Assembly: GCA_050246635.1 (NCBI GenBank)
Contig: JBFWVR010000003.1
Location: forward strand, 124,001-188,000
Origin: JBFWVR01 sp050246635
Lineage (GTDB): Bacteria; Acidobacteriota; Vicinamibacteria; Vicinamibacterales; UBA2999
DNA length: 64,000 nt
Direction of reading: 5' to 3'
A program made the translations under genes and the position numbers. The notes beneath the pieces are model-generated. The model made no database searches. It was not told where the DNA came from and saw only the letters and a list, made by a program, of their open reading frames with translations. Positions within the stretch are counted from its first letter, which is position 1. Every line of letters begins with the position of its first letter. Shown one piece after another: positions 1 to 8,805 of the stretch.

Positions 1-1173
1 GACTTCAACAGCCAGCTGATGTGCGTCAACATCGGCCACGGCGAGGAGCGGGTCATCCGGGCCATCCAGGAGCAGGCGGCACGGCTGGCCTATGCGAACC
101 CGTTCATGGCGACCGAGCCTCGTGCACGGCTGGCGGCGAAGCTGGCGGAGATCACACCGGGCGACATCGACACGTTCTTCTTCACCAATGGCGGGTCGGA
201 GTCGAACGAGAACGCCATCCGCATCGCGCGCCTCGTCACGGGGCGGCACAAGATCCTCGCCCGCTACCGCTCGTACCACGGGGGCACCGCCGGCAGCCTC
301 ACGCTGACGGGCGACCCGCGCCGCTGGGCCGCCGAGCCCGGCATCCCCGGTGTCGTGCACGTCCTCGATCCGTACCACGGCATCGCGCGGGGCTGGGAGC
401 CGGTCGGCCAGGCCCTCGACCGCCTGGCCGAGACGATCGAGCTCGAGGGGCCGTCGACCATTGCGGCGTTCATCCTCGAGAGCGTCAGCGGCACCAATGG
501 CATCCTGGTGCCCCCCGACGGCTACCTCCAGGGCGTGCGCGAGATCTGCGACCGGCACGGCATCCTCCTCATCGCGGACGAGGTGATGGCGGGTTTCGGA
601 CGCACGGGCCGCTGGTTCGCCATCGACCACTGGGGTGTCGTGCCAGACCTCATCACGATGGCGAAGGGGCTGACGAGCGGCTATGTGCAGCTCGGCGCCG
701 TCGGCATGCGGCGGCCGATCGCGGATCACTTCCGCACGAACGTCTTCTACGGCGGGCTCACCTACAACAGCCACCCGCTCGCGTGCGCCGCCGCGCTGGC
801 CGCGATCCAGGTGCTCGAGGACGACCACCTGATCGAGCGCGCCGCCTCCATGGGCCGCGTGATGGCCGACCTGCTCGCGGACCTCGCGGCGCGGCATCCG
901 TCGGTGGGGGCCGTGCGGTCGATTGGCCTCTTCGGCATCGTCGAGCTCGTGCGCAACCGGAAGACGATGGAGCCGATGGCGCCGTTCAACGGGAGCTCAC
1001 CGGAGATGAAGGCGATCGGGAAGGCGTTCCGCGAGGAGGGGCTCTACACGTTCGTGCGCTGGAACACGTTCTTCACGAACCCGCCGTTGACGATCAGCGA
1101 GGACGAGCTGCGCGAGGGCTTCGCGATCATCGACCGGGCGCTGGGCGCCGCCGACGAGGCCGTGGTGGGGTGA
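1..1173 (+). CDS. Class III PLP aminotransferase, 5' end cut by window edge
   Basis: Pyridoxal-phosphate enzyme of the class III (omega) aminotransferase family, which moves amino groups from omega-amino acids or amines to an oxo acid such as pyruvate. The reading frame is open from base 1, so the N-terminus lies outside the window and the first visible ATG (base 19) is internal. Visible family features are the phosphate-binding FTNGGSESNENAIR stretch, the ADEV motif holding the pyridine-nitrogen Asp, and the Schiff-base lysine in MAKG (codon 664-666). The MAKGLTSGYVQLG context resembles taurine-pyruvate and beta-alanine-pyruvate aminotransferases, but the substrate cannot be fixed from sequence. 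The gene converges on mutY and their 3' ends overlap by 47 bases. Confidence 0.9.
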   Translation, partial: DFNSQLMCVNIGHGEERVIRAIQEQAARLAYANPFMATEPRARLAAKLAEITPGDIDTFFFTNGGSESNENAIRIARLVTGRHKILARYRSYHGGTAGSLTLTGDPRRWAAEPGIPGVVHVLDPYHGIARGWEPVGQALDRLAETIELEGPSTIAAFILESVSGTNGILVPPDGYLQGVREICDRHGILLIADEVMAGFGRTGRWFAIDHWGVVPDLITMAKGLTSGYVQLGAVGMRRPIADHFRTNVFYGGLTYNSHPLACAAALAAIQVLEDDHLIERAASMGRVMADLLADLAARHPSVGAVRSIGLFGIVELVRNRKTMEPMAPFNGSSPEMKAIGKAFREEGLYTFVRWNTFFTNPPLTISEDELREGFAIIDRALGAADEAVVG

Positions 1174-1927
1174 CGCCCGCCTTCGCAGCCGAGCGCGTTG
1201 CGCTCGGCTGCTTCGGCGCGGCCGTGGGCTCCGGGGCCGGCCTGGGAGCCCATGGGTAGCTGACGCACAGGCGCTTGAGCGGGCAGACGAGGCAGGCGGG
1301 CTTGCGGGCCGGGCACTGCATCGCGCCGAAGTCCATCAGCGCCTGGTTGAAGTCGAAGACGTTGACGCGGCTCGGCACGAGCGCCTCGGACAGGGCCCAG
1401 AGCCGCTTCTTCATCTGGTGGCTCTTGATGTCGCCGCTCCCGACGAACACCCGGTAGAGCACGCGGGCGACGTTGGTGTCGAGGATGGCCGCACGCTCGC
1501 GGAACGCGAAGCTGCGGATCGCGCCCACCGTGTATTCGCCCAGGCCCTTGAACGACAGCAGCGTCTCCGCGTCGGACGGCAGTTGCCCGCCGAAGCGCGC
1601 GACCGACTCCCGGGCGATCGAGTGGAGGCGACGCGGCCGGATGTTGTAGCCGAGCGGCCGCCACGTCTCCGCGACCTGGTCCTCGGGCGCCTCGGCCAGC
1701 GCGGCCAGCGACGGGTACTTGTCCAGCCACTCGTGGTACTTCGGCAGCACGCGGTCCACCTGCGTCTGCTGCAGCATCACCTCCGACACGAGGATGTGGT
1801 ACGGGTCGTCCGTCACGCGCCACGGCAACGCGCGGCCGTTGGCGCGATACCAGGCCAGCAGCAGGCGGCGGAAGCGCTGGCGGGCGGCGGGCGGCGGGAG
1901 CGGTGGTGGCGTGGTGCGGGTCGGCAC
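1127..1927 (-). CDS. mutY: A/G-specific adenine glycosylase, short form
   Basis: Removes adenine mispaired with 8-oxoguanine or guanine in base-excision repair. The GTG-started protein has 266 residues. It shows the HhH-GPD fold with catalytic Glu49 in SEVMLQQTQV, a GLGEYTVGAI hairpin with Tyr132 (not the lysine of endonuclease III, which supports MutY), catalytic Asp150 in LDTNVARVL, and a 4Fe-4S ligand set C-x6-C-x2-C-x5-C at Cys205, 212, 215 and 221. The C-terminal NUDIX-like domain that reads 8-oxoG in longer MutY proteins is absent and is replaced by about 45 Pro/Ala/Arg-rich residues. Part of that tail is encoded by a perfect hairpin at 1185-1211. Confidence 0.92.
   Translation of the reverse strand: MPTRTTPPPLPPPAARQRFRRLLLAWYRANGRALPWRVTDDPYHILVSEVMLQQTQVDRVLPKYHEWLDKYPSLAALAEAPEDQVAETWRPLGYNIRPRRLHSIARESVARFGGQLPSDAETLLSFKGLGEYTVGAIRSFAFRERAAILDTNVARVLYRVFVGSGDIKSHQMKKRLWALSEALVPSRVNVFDFNQALMDFGAMQCPARKPACLVCPLKRLCVSYPWAPRPAPEPTAAPKQPSATRSAAKAGVTPPRPRRRRPAPGR
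1185..1211. terminator. Bidirectional hairpin between convergent genes
   Basis: Perfect 12-base stem GCAGCCGAGCGC (1185-1196) and its complement (1200-1211) around a GTT loop. It begins 12 bases after the aminotransferase stop codon and lies inside the coding tail of mutY. There is no U-run. Position and strength suggest a shared terminator or mRNA 3' stabiliser. Confidence 0.6.
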
Positions 1928-1966
1928 AGGGACGTGTGGATCACCGGACAGGCCGGACGCCGGCCG

Positions 1967-1972
1967 TATAAT
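1967..1972 (+). promoter_or_regulatory. -10 box TATAAT, predicted leaderless start
   Basis: A perfect TATAAT ends 7 bases before the GTG start codon at 1980, so transcription would begin at or next to the start codon. No convincing -35 hexamer or Shine-Dalgarno sequence is seen. Confidence 0.55.
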
Positions 1973-1979
1973 CGGGACA

Positions 1980-2519
1980 GTGAAAATTTACACAAAAACG
2001 GGCGACGAGGGCGAGACCAGCCTGTTCGACGGCACCCGTGTGTCGAAGATCCACCCGCGCGTCGCCGCGTACGGCGAGGTCGACGAGCTCCAGGCCTGTC
2101 TCGGCGTGGCGCGCGCCGCCGGCATCGATCCCGATCTCGGCGAGCGGCTGGCGACGCTGCAGCGCGACCTCTTCGCCCTTGGCGCGAGGCTTGCCGATCC
2201 CGCACACAAGATCGCCGACCGCGTCACCAAGGCCACCGTCACGGACGAGGCCGTGTCGCGGCTCGAGCAGTGGATCGACGAGCTGGAGGCCGGGCTGCCG
2301 CCGCTGCGCCATTTCATCCTCTCGGGTGGGGCGCCCGCCGGCGCGTCGCTGCACCTGGCCCGGACGGTCTGCCGTCGCGCCGAACGCGCCGTCATCGGCC
2401 TCGGCGCCGACGCGGTCGAGCCCCTCGTCCGCGTGTACCTGAATCGCCTGTCGGACCTGCTGTTCGTCATGGCGCGCGCGGCCAACCACCGCGCCGGCGT
2501 GCCCGAGATCGAGTGGTGA
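1980..2519 (+). CDS. Cob(I)alamin adenosyltransferase, PduO/MMAB type
   Basis: Transfers the adenosyl group of ATP to cob(I)alamin, giving adenosylcobalamin for mutases and diol dehydratases. The protein (179 residues, GTG start) has the family's N-terminal ATP-binding KIYTKTGDEGETSLFDG signature, a helical-bundle body, the VCRRAERAV helix and the C-terminal LNRLSDLLFVMARAANH signature. Full length for the family. The GTG start was chosen because the signature begins at residue 2 and a TATAAT box lies 7 bases upstream. The stop overlaps the GTG start of hpnC by 4 bases, so the gene heads the squalene operon although no biochemical link to squalene synthesis is known. Confidence 0.93.
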   Translation: MKIYTKTGDEGETSLFDGTRVSKIHPRVAAYGEVDELQACLGVARAAGIDPDLGERLATLQRDLFALGARLADPAHKIADRVTKATVTDEAVSRLEQWIDELEAGLPPLRHFILSGGAPAGASLHLARTVCRRAERAVIGLGADAVEPLVRVYLNRLSDLLFVMARAANHRAGVPEIEW

Positions 2520-3499
2520 GCGGCGCGGCGTCGCTCGACGGCGCCTACGCGGCGTGCCTGTCGATCGCGCACGCGCATTACGAGAACTTCCCGGTCGCCT
2601 CGAGGCTGCTCCCCGCACGCCTCCGCCCCCACGTGGCCGCCGTCTACGCGTTTGCCCGCGTCGCGGACGACTTCGCCGACGAGCCCGGCCGCTCCGACCG
2701 CGAACGCCTCGAGCTGCTCGACGGATGGCATCGCTGCCTCCTCGCGTGCGCAGATGGCAACCCCGATCTCGTCGAGAGGCCCAGGCATCCATCTGTGCCA
2801 TCTGTGCCATCTGTGGCCCCCGTGCCATCTGTGACCCCTGTGGCCGCCGCAGGCGTGGATACAGGGGCGATCTTTGCGGCCCTTGCCGACACCATCCAGC
2901 GCTTCTCCCTGCCCCTGCCGCTCTTCGAGGATCTGCTCTCCGCCTTCAAGCAGGACGTCGTCACGAGCCGCTACGACGCCTGGAGCGACGTGCTCGACTA
3001 CTGCCGCCGCTCGGCGAATCCGGTCGGGCGCCTCGTGTTGCGCCTCGCCCTGTGGCGCCCGGGCCGGCCGTTCCGCGACGAGCGGCTCGATCGCCAGTCG
3101 GACGCGGTGTGCACCGCCCTCCAGCTGGCGAACTTCTGGCAGGACTTCGGGGTCGACTGGTCGCGGGGACGGCTGTACGTGCCAGCCGAGGAGTGGCGCG
3201 CGGCTGGTGCCGACCCCTCCACCATCGGGACCGGGCCCCTCGACGAGTCGTGGCGCCGCGTGCTGGCCGCGGCGGTCGCGCGCACCCGGGTCCTCTTCGA
3301 CGAAGGGCGGCCGGTCAGCGCCGCGGTGGGCGGGCGTCTCGGCTGGGAGCTCGCGGCCACCTGGCATGGTGGCATGCGTGTGCTCGAGCGGCTGGAGGCC
3401 TCCGGTTACGATCCCGTCACGGCGCGGCCGTCGCTCGGAGCGACAGACGCAATGGTGATAGGCTGGCGAACGGTCCGCGAGAGGATTCAGCGGGGCTGA
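2516..3499 (+). CDS. hpnC: Squalene synthase HpnC with in-frame repeat insertion
   Basis: In the HpnCDE route, HpnC converts presqualene diphosphate to hydroxysqualene. It belongs to the trans-isoprenyl diphosphate synthase (phytoene/squalene synthase) family. Both Asp-rich sites are present: DDFAD at residues 51-55 and QDFGVD at 209-214 followed by SRGRLYVP. Length is 327 residues. Residues about 91-111 (PSVPSVPSVAPVPSV and neighbours) are encoded by tandem CCATCTGTG nonamers, a repeat otherwise intergenic here; because the unit is nine bases the frame is kept. The insert falls between conserved helices, so the enzyme may remain active. The start overlaps the adenosyltransferase stop by 4 bases, and hpnD follows after 39 bases. 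Confidence 0.9.
   Translation: MSGAASLDGAYAACLSIAHAHYENFPVASRLLPARLRPHVAAVYAFARVADDFADEPGRSDRERLELLDGWHRCLLACADGNPDLVERPRHPSVPSVPSVAPVPSVTPVAAAGVDTGAIFAALADTIQRFSLPLPLFEDLLSAFKQDVVTSRYDAWSDVLDYCRRSANPVGRLVLRLALWRPGRPFRDERLDRQSDAVCTALQLANFWQDFGVDWSRGRLYVPAEEWRAAGADPSTIGTGPLDESWRRVLAAAVARTRVLFDEGRPVSAAVGGRLGWELAATWHGGMRVLERLEASGYDPVTARPSLGATDAMVIGWRTVRERIQRG
2789..2842 (+). repeat. CCATCTGTG nonamer array inside hpnC
   Basis: Three exact CCATCTGTG units (2789-2815) followed by degenerate copies to about 2842. The same unit recurs at 11425-11527. This is coding DNA in hpnC, translated as repeated Pro-Ser-Val. Confidence 0.9.
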
Positions 3500-3538
3500 G
3501 CGGCGGCTCGAGATCCCGGTATCAGAGAACACGCAGCC

Positions 3539-4405
3539 GTGGCGCGCGACACATCCTTCTACTACGCCTTCCTCATGCTTCCCCCGGCGCGGCGCAACGC
3601 CATCGTCGCCGTGTGGGACTTCTGCCGCGCCGTGGACGATGCGGTGGACGAGGTGGTGCCGGTGGGCGAGCCGGTGACGGACGAGGCGCGGGCACGCGCC
3701 TCGGTCGAGCTCGGCCTCTGGCGCAACGAGCTGCGGCGCGCCTTCGAGGGCGGCGAGCCCGTGACGCCGCAGGGGCGTGCGCTCGCGCCCTTCATCCGGC
3801 AGTTCGACCTCCCGCGCCAGCCGCTCGAGGACGTCATCGACGGCGTTGCGATGGACCTGCAGCACGACCGGTACGAGACGTTCGAGGACCTGCTCGAGTA
3901 CTGCCTGCGCGTGGCGTCGGCCGTGGGGCTCGTCTGCATCCGGCTGTTCGGCGCGCGCGACGAAGGGGCCCGCGAGTACGCGATCAACCTCGGGCTCGCG
4001 CTGCAGGTCACCAACATCATTCGTGACGTCGGCACCGATCTCGCCCGTGGGCGCGTGTACCTGCCGCAGGAGGACCTCCGCCGCTTCGGCGTGACCGAGG
4101 ACGACCTGCGGGCGGGCCAGGTCACCGAACGCGTGCGCCAGTTGCTTGCGTTCGAGTGCGGCCGCGCGCGCGACTACTTCGGCCGCGCGTCGCGCGCCCT
4201 GCCGGCGTCCGATGCCCGGCGGCTCGTGGCCGCCGAGATCATGGGCGCCATCTACTTCGAGATCCTGCGGCGGATCGAGAAGCGCGGCTACGACGTCTTC
4301 TCGGGGACCATCCGCGTGCCGCGTCCCTACCGGCTCCTGCTTGCGCTCACGACCTGGGCCCGCACGCTCGGGCGCGCATTCGGCGCCGAGCCCGTGCATG
4401 CCTGA
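3539..4405 (+). CDS. hpnD: Presqualene diphosphate synthase
   Basis: Condenses two farnesyl diphosphates to presqualene diphosphate, the first step of HpnDCE squalene synthesis for hopanoids or related triterpenes. 288 residues from a GTG start. The first Mg-binding Asp-rich motif is DDAVDE (residues 33-38) and the second is NIIRDVGTDLARGRVYLP with Asp163 and Asp167; both are intact. The highly conserved YCLRVASAVG segment is also present. It overlaps hpnE by 8 bases (ATG at 4398 inside hpnD), which implies translational coupling. Confidence 0.94.
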   Translation: MARDTSFYYAFLMLPPARRNAIVAVWDFCRAVDDAVDEVVPVGEPVTDEARARASVELGLWRNELRRAFEGGEPVTPQGRALAPFIRQFDLPRQPLEDVIDGVAMDLQHDRYETFEDLLEYCLRVASAVGLVCIRLFGARDEGAREYAINLGLALQVTNIIRDVGTDLARGRVYLPQEDLRRFGVTEDDLRAGQVTERVRQLLAFECGRARDYFGRASRALPASDARRLVAAEIMGAIYFEILRRIEKRGYDVFSGTIRVPRPYRLLLALTTWARTLGRAFGAEPVHA

Positions 4406-5756
4406 GCCGGGTCACCCCACGCCTGACGTGATCGTGGTCGGCGGCGGCTGTGCCGGCCTCGCGGCCGCCACCGCGCTGGCGGCCCGTGGCGCCCGCGTGC
4501 GCCTCGTCGAGGCGAGGCCCGGCCTCGGAGGCCGCGCGAGCACCTACACCGATCCGGCCACGGGTGAGCGTGTCGACAACGGGCAGCACATCCTCATGGG
4601 CTGCTACCGCGAGACGTTGCGCTTCCTCGAGCGAGTCGGCGCGCGGACCGGGCTGCGGGCGGAAAGCGGGCTGGCGGTGCCGCAGGTCGACCGGCGCGGG
4701 TACCGGGCCGACTTCCGCCTGCCGCCGATTCCCGCGCCCTTCCACCTGCTGGCCGGCGTGCTCGCGTGGGACGCGTTGTCGTGGCGGGAGCGCCTGTCGG
4801 TGCTGCGGCCCGGTCTCGCACGGGAGTTGCGCCGCGCCGCCACGGCGGGTCCCGCGCCGGGGACCCATGAGGTCACCGTGCGGCAGTGGCTCGCCGGCCA
4901 TGGGCAGGCGGCCCGGCTCACCGAGCTGCTCTGGGAGCCGCTGGCGCTGGCCGCCCTGAACCAGTCGATCGACGAGGCGATGGCGGCGCCCTTCGTGACC
5001 GTGCTGGCGGAGATGTTCGGCGACGATCCCGAGGCGGCGACGCTGTTGCTGCCGGCACGACCGCTCGACGACCTGTTCGCCACGCCGGCCCGCGCGTTCA
5101 TCGAGGCGCGGGGCGGGGAGGTGCGGACGTCCGCCCCGGCGACCGTGGTGGTCGATCCCGATGGACGGCTGCGCGGTGTGCAGGTCCGCGGGGAGCTGGC
5201 TGTCGCGCCGGCCGTGGTGGTGGCAACGGGATGGTTCTCGCTGCCGGCGCTGTTCGGGGCAGGGCCGCCGGCTGCGCTCGGGGCGATCCTGGATGCCGCC
5301 AGGGCCACGCCGCCGTCGCCTATCGTGACGGTGAACCTCTGGTTCGATCGTCCCGTGGTGTCCGACACCGTGATCGGCCTGCCGGGTCGCACGTTCCAGT
5401 GGGTGTTCGACAAAGGGGCGCTCTTCGGCGCCGGGAGCTCGCACCTTTCGCTGGTGTCGAGCGGCGCGGCGGTGGTGGCGGACCTGGATAACGATCGCCT
5501 CGTCACCATCGCGCTGGACGAGGTGCGTGGCGCGCTGCCTGCCGCGCGGCGGGCCACGCTCCGCCGGGCGACCGCCGTGCGCGAGCGCCGCGCGACGTTT
5601 TCCCTCGCTCCCGGCCTGCCCCCCCGTCCCGGCGTGGCCACGCCCGTCCCGGGCCTGTGGCTGGCCAGCGACTGGACCGACACGGGCCTGCCGGCGACGA
5701 TCGAGTCAGCCATCGTGGCCGGCCACCTGGCCGCGGCTGCGGTGATTGGCAACTGA
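4398..5756 (+). CDS. hpnE: Hydroxysqualene dehydroxylase
   Basis: FAD-dependent amine-oxidase-fold enzyme that reduces hydroxysqualene to squalene, completing the HpnDCE pathway. The N-terminal dinucleotide fold is clear: VIVVGGGCAG at 11-20, with acidic Glu39 at the end of beta2. The RASTY/DNGQHILMGCY segment of squalene-associated desaturase-like proteins follows, and the C-terminal GLWLASDWTDTGLPATIESAI is the second FAD-binding motif. 452 residues, full length. No squalene-hopene cyclase lies in this window, so the product's fate cannot be read here. Confidence 0.93.
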   Translation: MPEPGHPTPDVIVVGGGCAGLAAATALAARGARVRLVEARPGLGGRASTYTDPATGERVDNGQHILMGCYRETLRFLERVGARTGLRAESGLAVPQVDRRGYRADFRLPPIPAPFHLLAGVLAWDALSWRERLSVLRPGLARELRRAATAGPAPGTHEVTVRQWLAGHGQAARLTELLWEPLALAALNQSIDEAMAAPFVTVLAEMFGDDPEAATLLLPARPLDDLFATPARAFIEARGGEVRTSAPATVVVDPDGRLRGVQVRGELAVAPAVVVATGWFSLPALFGAGPPAALGAILDAARATPPSPIVTVNLWFDRPVVSDTVIGLPGRTFQWVFDKGALFGAGSSHLSLVSSGAAVVADLDNDRLVTIALDEVRGALPAARRATLRRATAVRERRATFSLAPGLPPRPGVATPVPGLWLASDWTDTGLPATIESAIVAGHLAAAAVIGN

Positions 5757-5778
5757 CGGGCTGATCGCTCACAATGCC

Positions 5779-5814
5779 TTCGCGCCCTTCGTGCCCTTCG
5801 TGTCCTTCGATCCC
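5779..5814 (+). repeat. TTCGTGCCC nonamer array before thiI
   Basis: Four 9-base units of the form TTCGNGYCC, the last degenerate. The array ends 2 bases before the thiI ATG, occupying the position where a ribosome-binding site would be expected. Same dialect as 27404-27492 and as the right arms at 25306-25339 and 35252-35276. Confidence 0.85.
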
Positions 5815-5816
5815 GA

Positions 5817-7004
5817 ATGCATTCCCTCATCGCCCACTACCAGGAAATCGCCCTCAAGGGCCGGAACCGGCCGTGGTTCCTGCATCGCCTCGTGCGCAAC
5901 CTGCGCGACGCGCTGGGCGGGCTCGACGTGCGCGAGGTGCGCACGCCGATGGGCCGCATCGAAGTCGTCTTCGGGGACGAGGCCGCGATTCCCGAGGCGC
6001 GTGAGCGCCTGAGACGGATGTTTGGGCTGGCGAACTTCGCCACCGCGGGGCGCACCGCGCTCGACATCGAGGCGCTCGCGGCCGCGGTCCTGCGCGACCT
6101 GCCGGCGCACGACGTCCCGACCTTCCGCGTGCGGGTGCGCCGGGCGGACAAGGCGTTCCCGATGCCCTCGCCGGAGGTGGAGCGCACGATCGGGGCACGT
6201 GTCGTGCAGGCGCGCGGATGGAAGGTGGACCTGTCGAGCCCGGCCTTCGTGATCGGCGTCGAGATCCTCCCGGGCGAGATGTTCTACCACTTCGACCGGC
6301 AGCCCGGCCCGGGCGGCCTGCCGACCGGCACGGCCGGACGGGTGGCGGCGCTGTTGTCAGGCGGCATCGACTCGCCTGTCGCGGCATGGCGCATGATGCG
6401 GCGCGGCTGCATCGTCACGTTCATCCACTTCCACAGTTATCCGTTCCTGTCGAAGACCTCGCAGGAGAAGGCGCGCGAGCTGGTGACGCTGCTCACGCGG
6501 TACCAGCTGCGCTCGCGGCTGTACCAGGTGCCGTTCGGCGAGCTGCAACGGCAGGTGACGCTGTCGGTGCCCGGCCCGATGCGCGTGGTGATCTACCGGC
6601 GGCTGATGCTGCGCATCGCCGAGCGGATCGCGCGGCAGGTGCACGCGCGGGCGCTGGTCACCGGCGACGTGGTGGGGCAGGTGGCGTCGCAGACGCTCGA
6701 GAACATGGCGGCGATCCAGGCGGCGACGCCGATGCTGGTCTTTCGGCCGCTGGTCGGGATGGACAAGGAGGAGATCACGGCCGAGGCCCAGCGGCTCGGG
6801 ACCTATCCCATCTCGATCATCCCGGACGAGGACTGCTGCACGCTGTTCACGCCGCGGCACCCGGTGACGCGGGCCCGGCTCCCGGATGTCGAACGCGCCG
6901 AGAGCCAGCTGCCGGTGGACGCCATGGTGGCCGCGGCGATCGAGGCGGCGGCCGTGGAGCGGCTGACGTGGCCGATGGTACAATCGACGGCTGACACGGA
7001 TTGA
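5817..7004 (+). CDS. thiI: tRNA 4-thiouridine / thiazole sulfurtransferase without rhodanese domain
   Basis: Adenylates U8 of tRNA and inserts sulfur to give 4-thiouridine, and in many bacteria also supplies sulfur for the thiamine thiazole. An N-terminal ferredoxin-like/THUMP region (about 1-165) precedes the PP-loop ATP pyrophosphatase domain with SGGIDSPVA at 181-189. The TGDVVGQVASQT and RPLVGMDKEEI segments are typical. At 395 residues it lacks the C-terminal rhodanese domain of the E. coli enzyme, so a separate persulfide donor is expected. A Cys pair at 340-341 sits where the conserved PP-loop-domain cysteine is expected. The start directly abuts a nonamer array and has no visible Shine-Dalgarno. 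Confidence 0.92.
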   Translation: MHSLIAHYQEIALKGRNRPWFLHRLVRNLRDALGGLDVREVRTPMGRIEVVFGDEAAIPEARERLRRMFGLANFATAGRTALDIEALAAAVLRDLPAHDVPTFRVRVRRADKAFPMPSPEVERTIGARVVQARGWKVDLSSPAFVIGVEILPGEMFYHFDRQPGPGGLPTGTAGRVAALLSGGIDSPVAAWRMMRRGCIVTFIHFHSYPFLSKTSQEKARELVTLLTRYQLRSRLYQVPFGELQRQVTLSVPGPMRVVIYRRLMLRIAERIARQVHARALVTGDVVGQVASQTLENMAAIQAATPMLVFRPLVGMDKEEITAEAQRLGTYPISIIPDEDCCTLFTPRHPVTRARLPDVERAESQLPVDAMVAAAIEAAAVERLTWPMVQSTADTD

Positions 7005-7014
7005 GGCGGGGGCC

Positions 7015-7043
7015 GCGAAAAAGGGGTCAGCCCCCTTTTTCGC
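7015..7043. terminator. Symmetric G/C hairpin with A and T flanks
   Basis: GCGAAAAAGGGG (7015-7026) pairs with CCCCTTTTTCGC ending at 7043, starting 11 bases after the thiI stop. The A-tract and T-tract are inside the stem, so it can end transcription on either strand. It is the same design as the hairpin at 14155-14179. Confidence 0.75.
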
Positions 7044-7064
7044 TCAGGACGATGGGATAGCGAC

Positions 7065-8114
<1,050 letters not shown>

Positions 8115-8137
8115 AGCCGCGTCTCGGCGGGAATTCG

Positions 8138-8246
8138 GAATCAAGAAACCGGAATTGAGAAAGGAATTCAGGAATTCACGAATTCCGAACGCCTGAGGCC
8201 GCAGCGCTCACGCTTCGTGCCTTTCTTGATTCCGGTTTCTTGATTC
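8138..8246. repeat. Inverted-repeat element with GAATCAAGAAACCGGAAT arms
   Basis: Exact 18-base arm GAATCAAGAAACCGGAAT at 8138-8155 and its reverse complement at 8229-8246, with a 73-base spacer holding further GAATTC-like half-sites. It separates the convergent fbaB and NUDIX genes and ends 1 base before the NUDIX stop codon. A related element is at 59810-59921 and a single arm is at 33091-33108. Confidence 0.9.
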
Positions 8247-8247
8247 T

Positions 8248-8784
8248 CTATTCATCTCGCGAAGCGAGATAGTCCGTGAGCGCCTCCCGCGTGCTGCGGA
8301 ACGCGAGGTCGTCCCACGGGATGGCGTCGATGTCGAACGCGCGCGCCTCCAGGCTCTCGTCGTCCACGTCGAGCTCCCCGCTGATCTTCGTCGCGGCGTA
8401 GACCACGATGATCGGGGTGCGTCCGGCGTAGGAATAGATGTTGACGAGGCGGTCGATGCGCACGTCCAGGCCGGACTCCTCCCGGGCCTCGCGGAGCGCC
8501 GCCAGGGTGATCTCCTCGCCGCGGTCGACGTAACCGCCCGGGAAGACCCACTTGCCGTACCCCGGCTCGATCGCGCGCTTCACCAGTACCACCTGGTCGC
8601 CGCCCGGCCCGAGCCGGATGATCGTGCCGACCGCGATCTTGGGATCGAGGTAGAAGATGAACCCGCACGCCGGGCTGGTGCAGCAGAGCCGTTTCGGCTC
8701 CGTCACCTTCAGGATCCGAGGTTCGAGCGGGCTGCCGCAGACGGGACAGAAGCGGTAGGGCGGCGTGGTGTCGTGCGAGTGCAT
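8248..8784 (-). CDS. NUDIX hydrolase with N-terminal zinc ribbon
   Basis: Hydrolyses a nucleoside diphosphate linked to another moiety, with ADP-ribose or NAD(H)-type substrates plausible. The 178-residue protein starts with a zinc-ribbon-like region (CPVCG, then CCTSPACG). A complete Nudix box follows, from GGYVDRGEE through REAREESGL, fitting G-x5-E-x7-REuxEExGu. The architecture resembles NudC and related zinc-ribbon NUDIX enzymes, but the NudC-specific SQPWPFPxS motif is not seen. The ATG at 8784 was chosen because the frame further upstream overlaps def, and a -10 box lies 5 bases ahead of it. Confidence 0.88.
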   Translation of the reverse strand: MHSHDTTPPYRFCPVCGSPLEPRILKVTEPKRLCCTSPACGFIFYLDPKIAVGTIIRLGPGGDQVVLVKRAIEPGYGKWVFPGGYVDRGEEITLAALREAREESGLDVRIDRLVNIYSYAGRTPIIVVYAATKISGELDVDDESLEARAFDIDAIPWDDLAFRSTREALTDYLASRDE

Positions 8785-8805
8785 GGGGAAGTATAGAATC
8801 CTCGT
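8785..8805. promoter_or_regulatory. 21-bp divergent promoter with overlapping -10 boxes
   Basis: The whole space between the divergent NUDIX and def start codons is 21 bases. It holds TATACT on the minus strand (8790-8795, 5 bases from the NUDIX ATG) and TAGAAT on the plus strand (8794-8799, 6 bases from the def ATG). The two boxes overlap by 2 bases. Both mRNAs would be leaderless or nearly so, and the promoters should be mutually exclusive. Confidence 0.55.
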
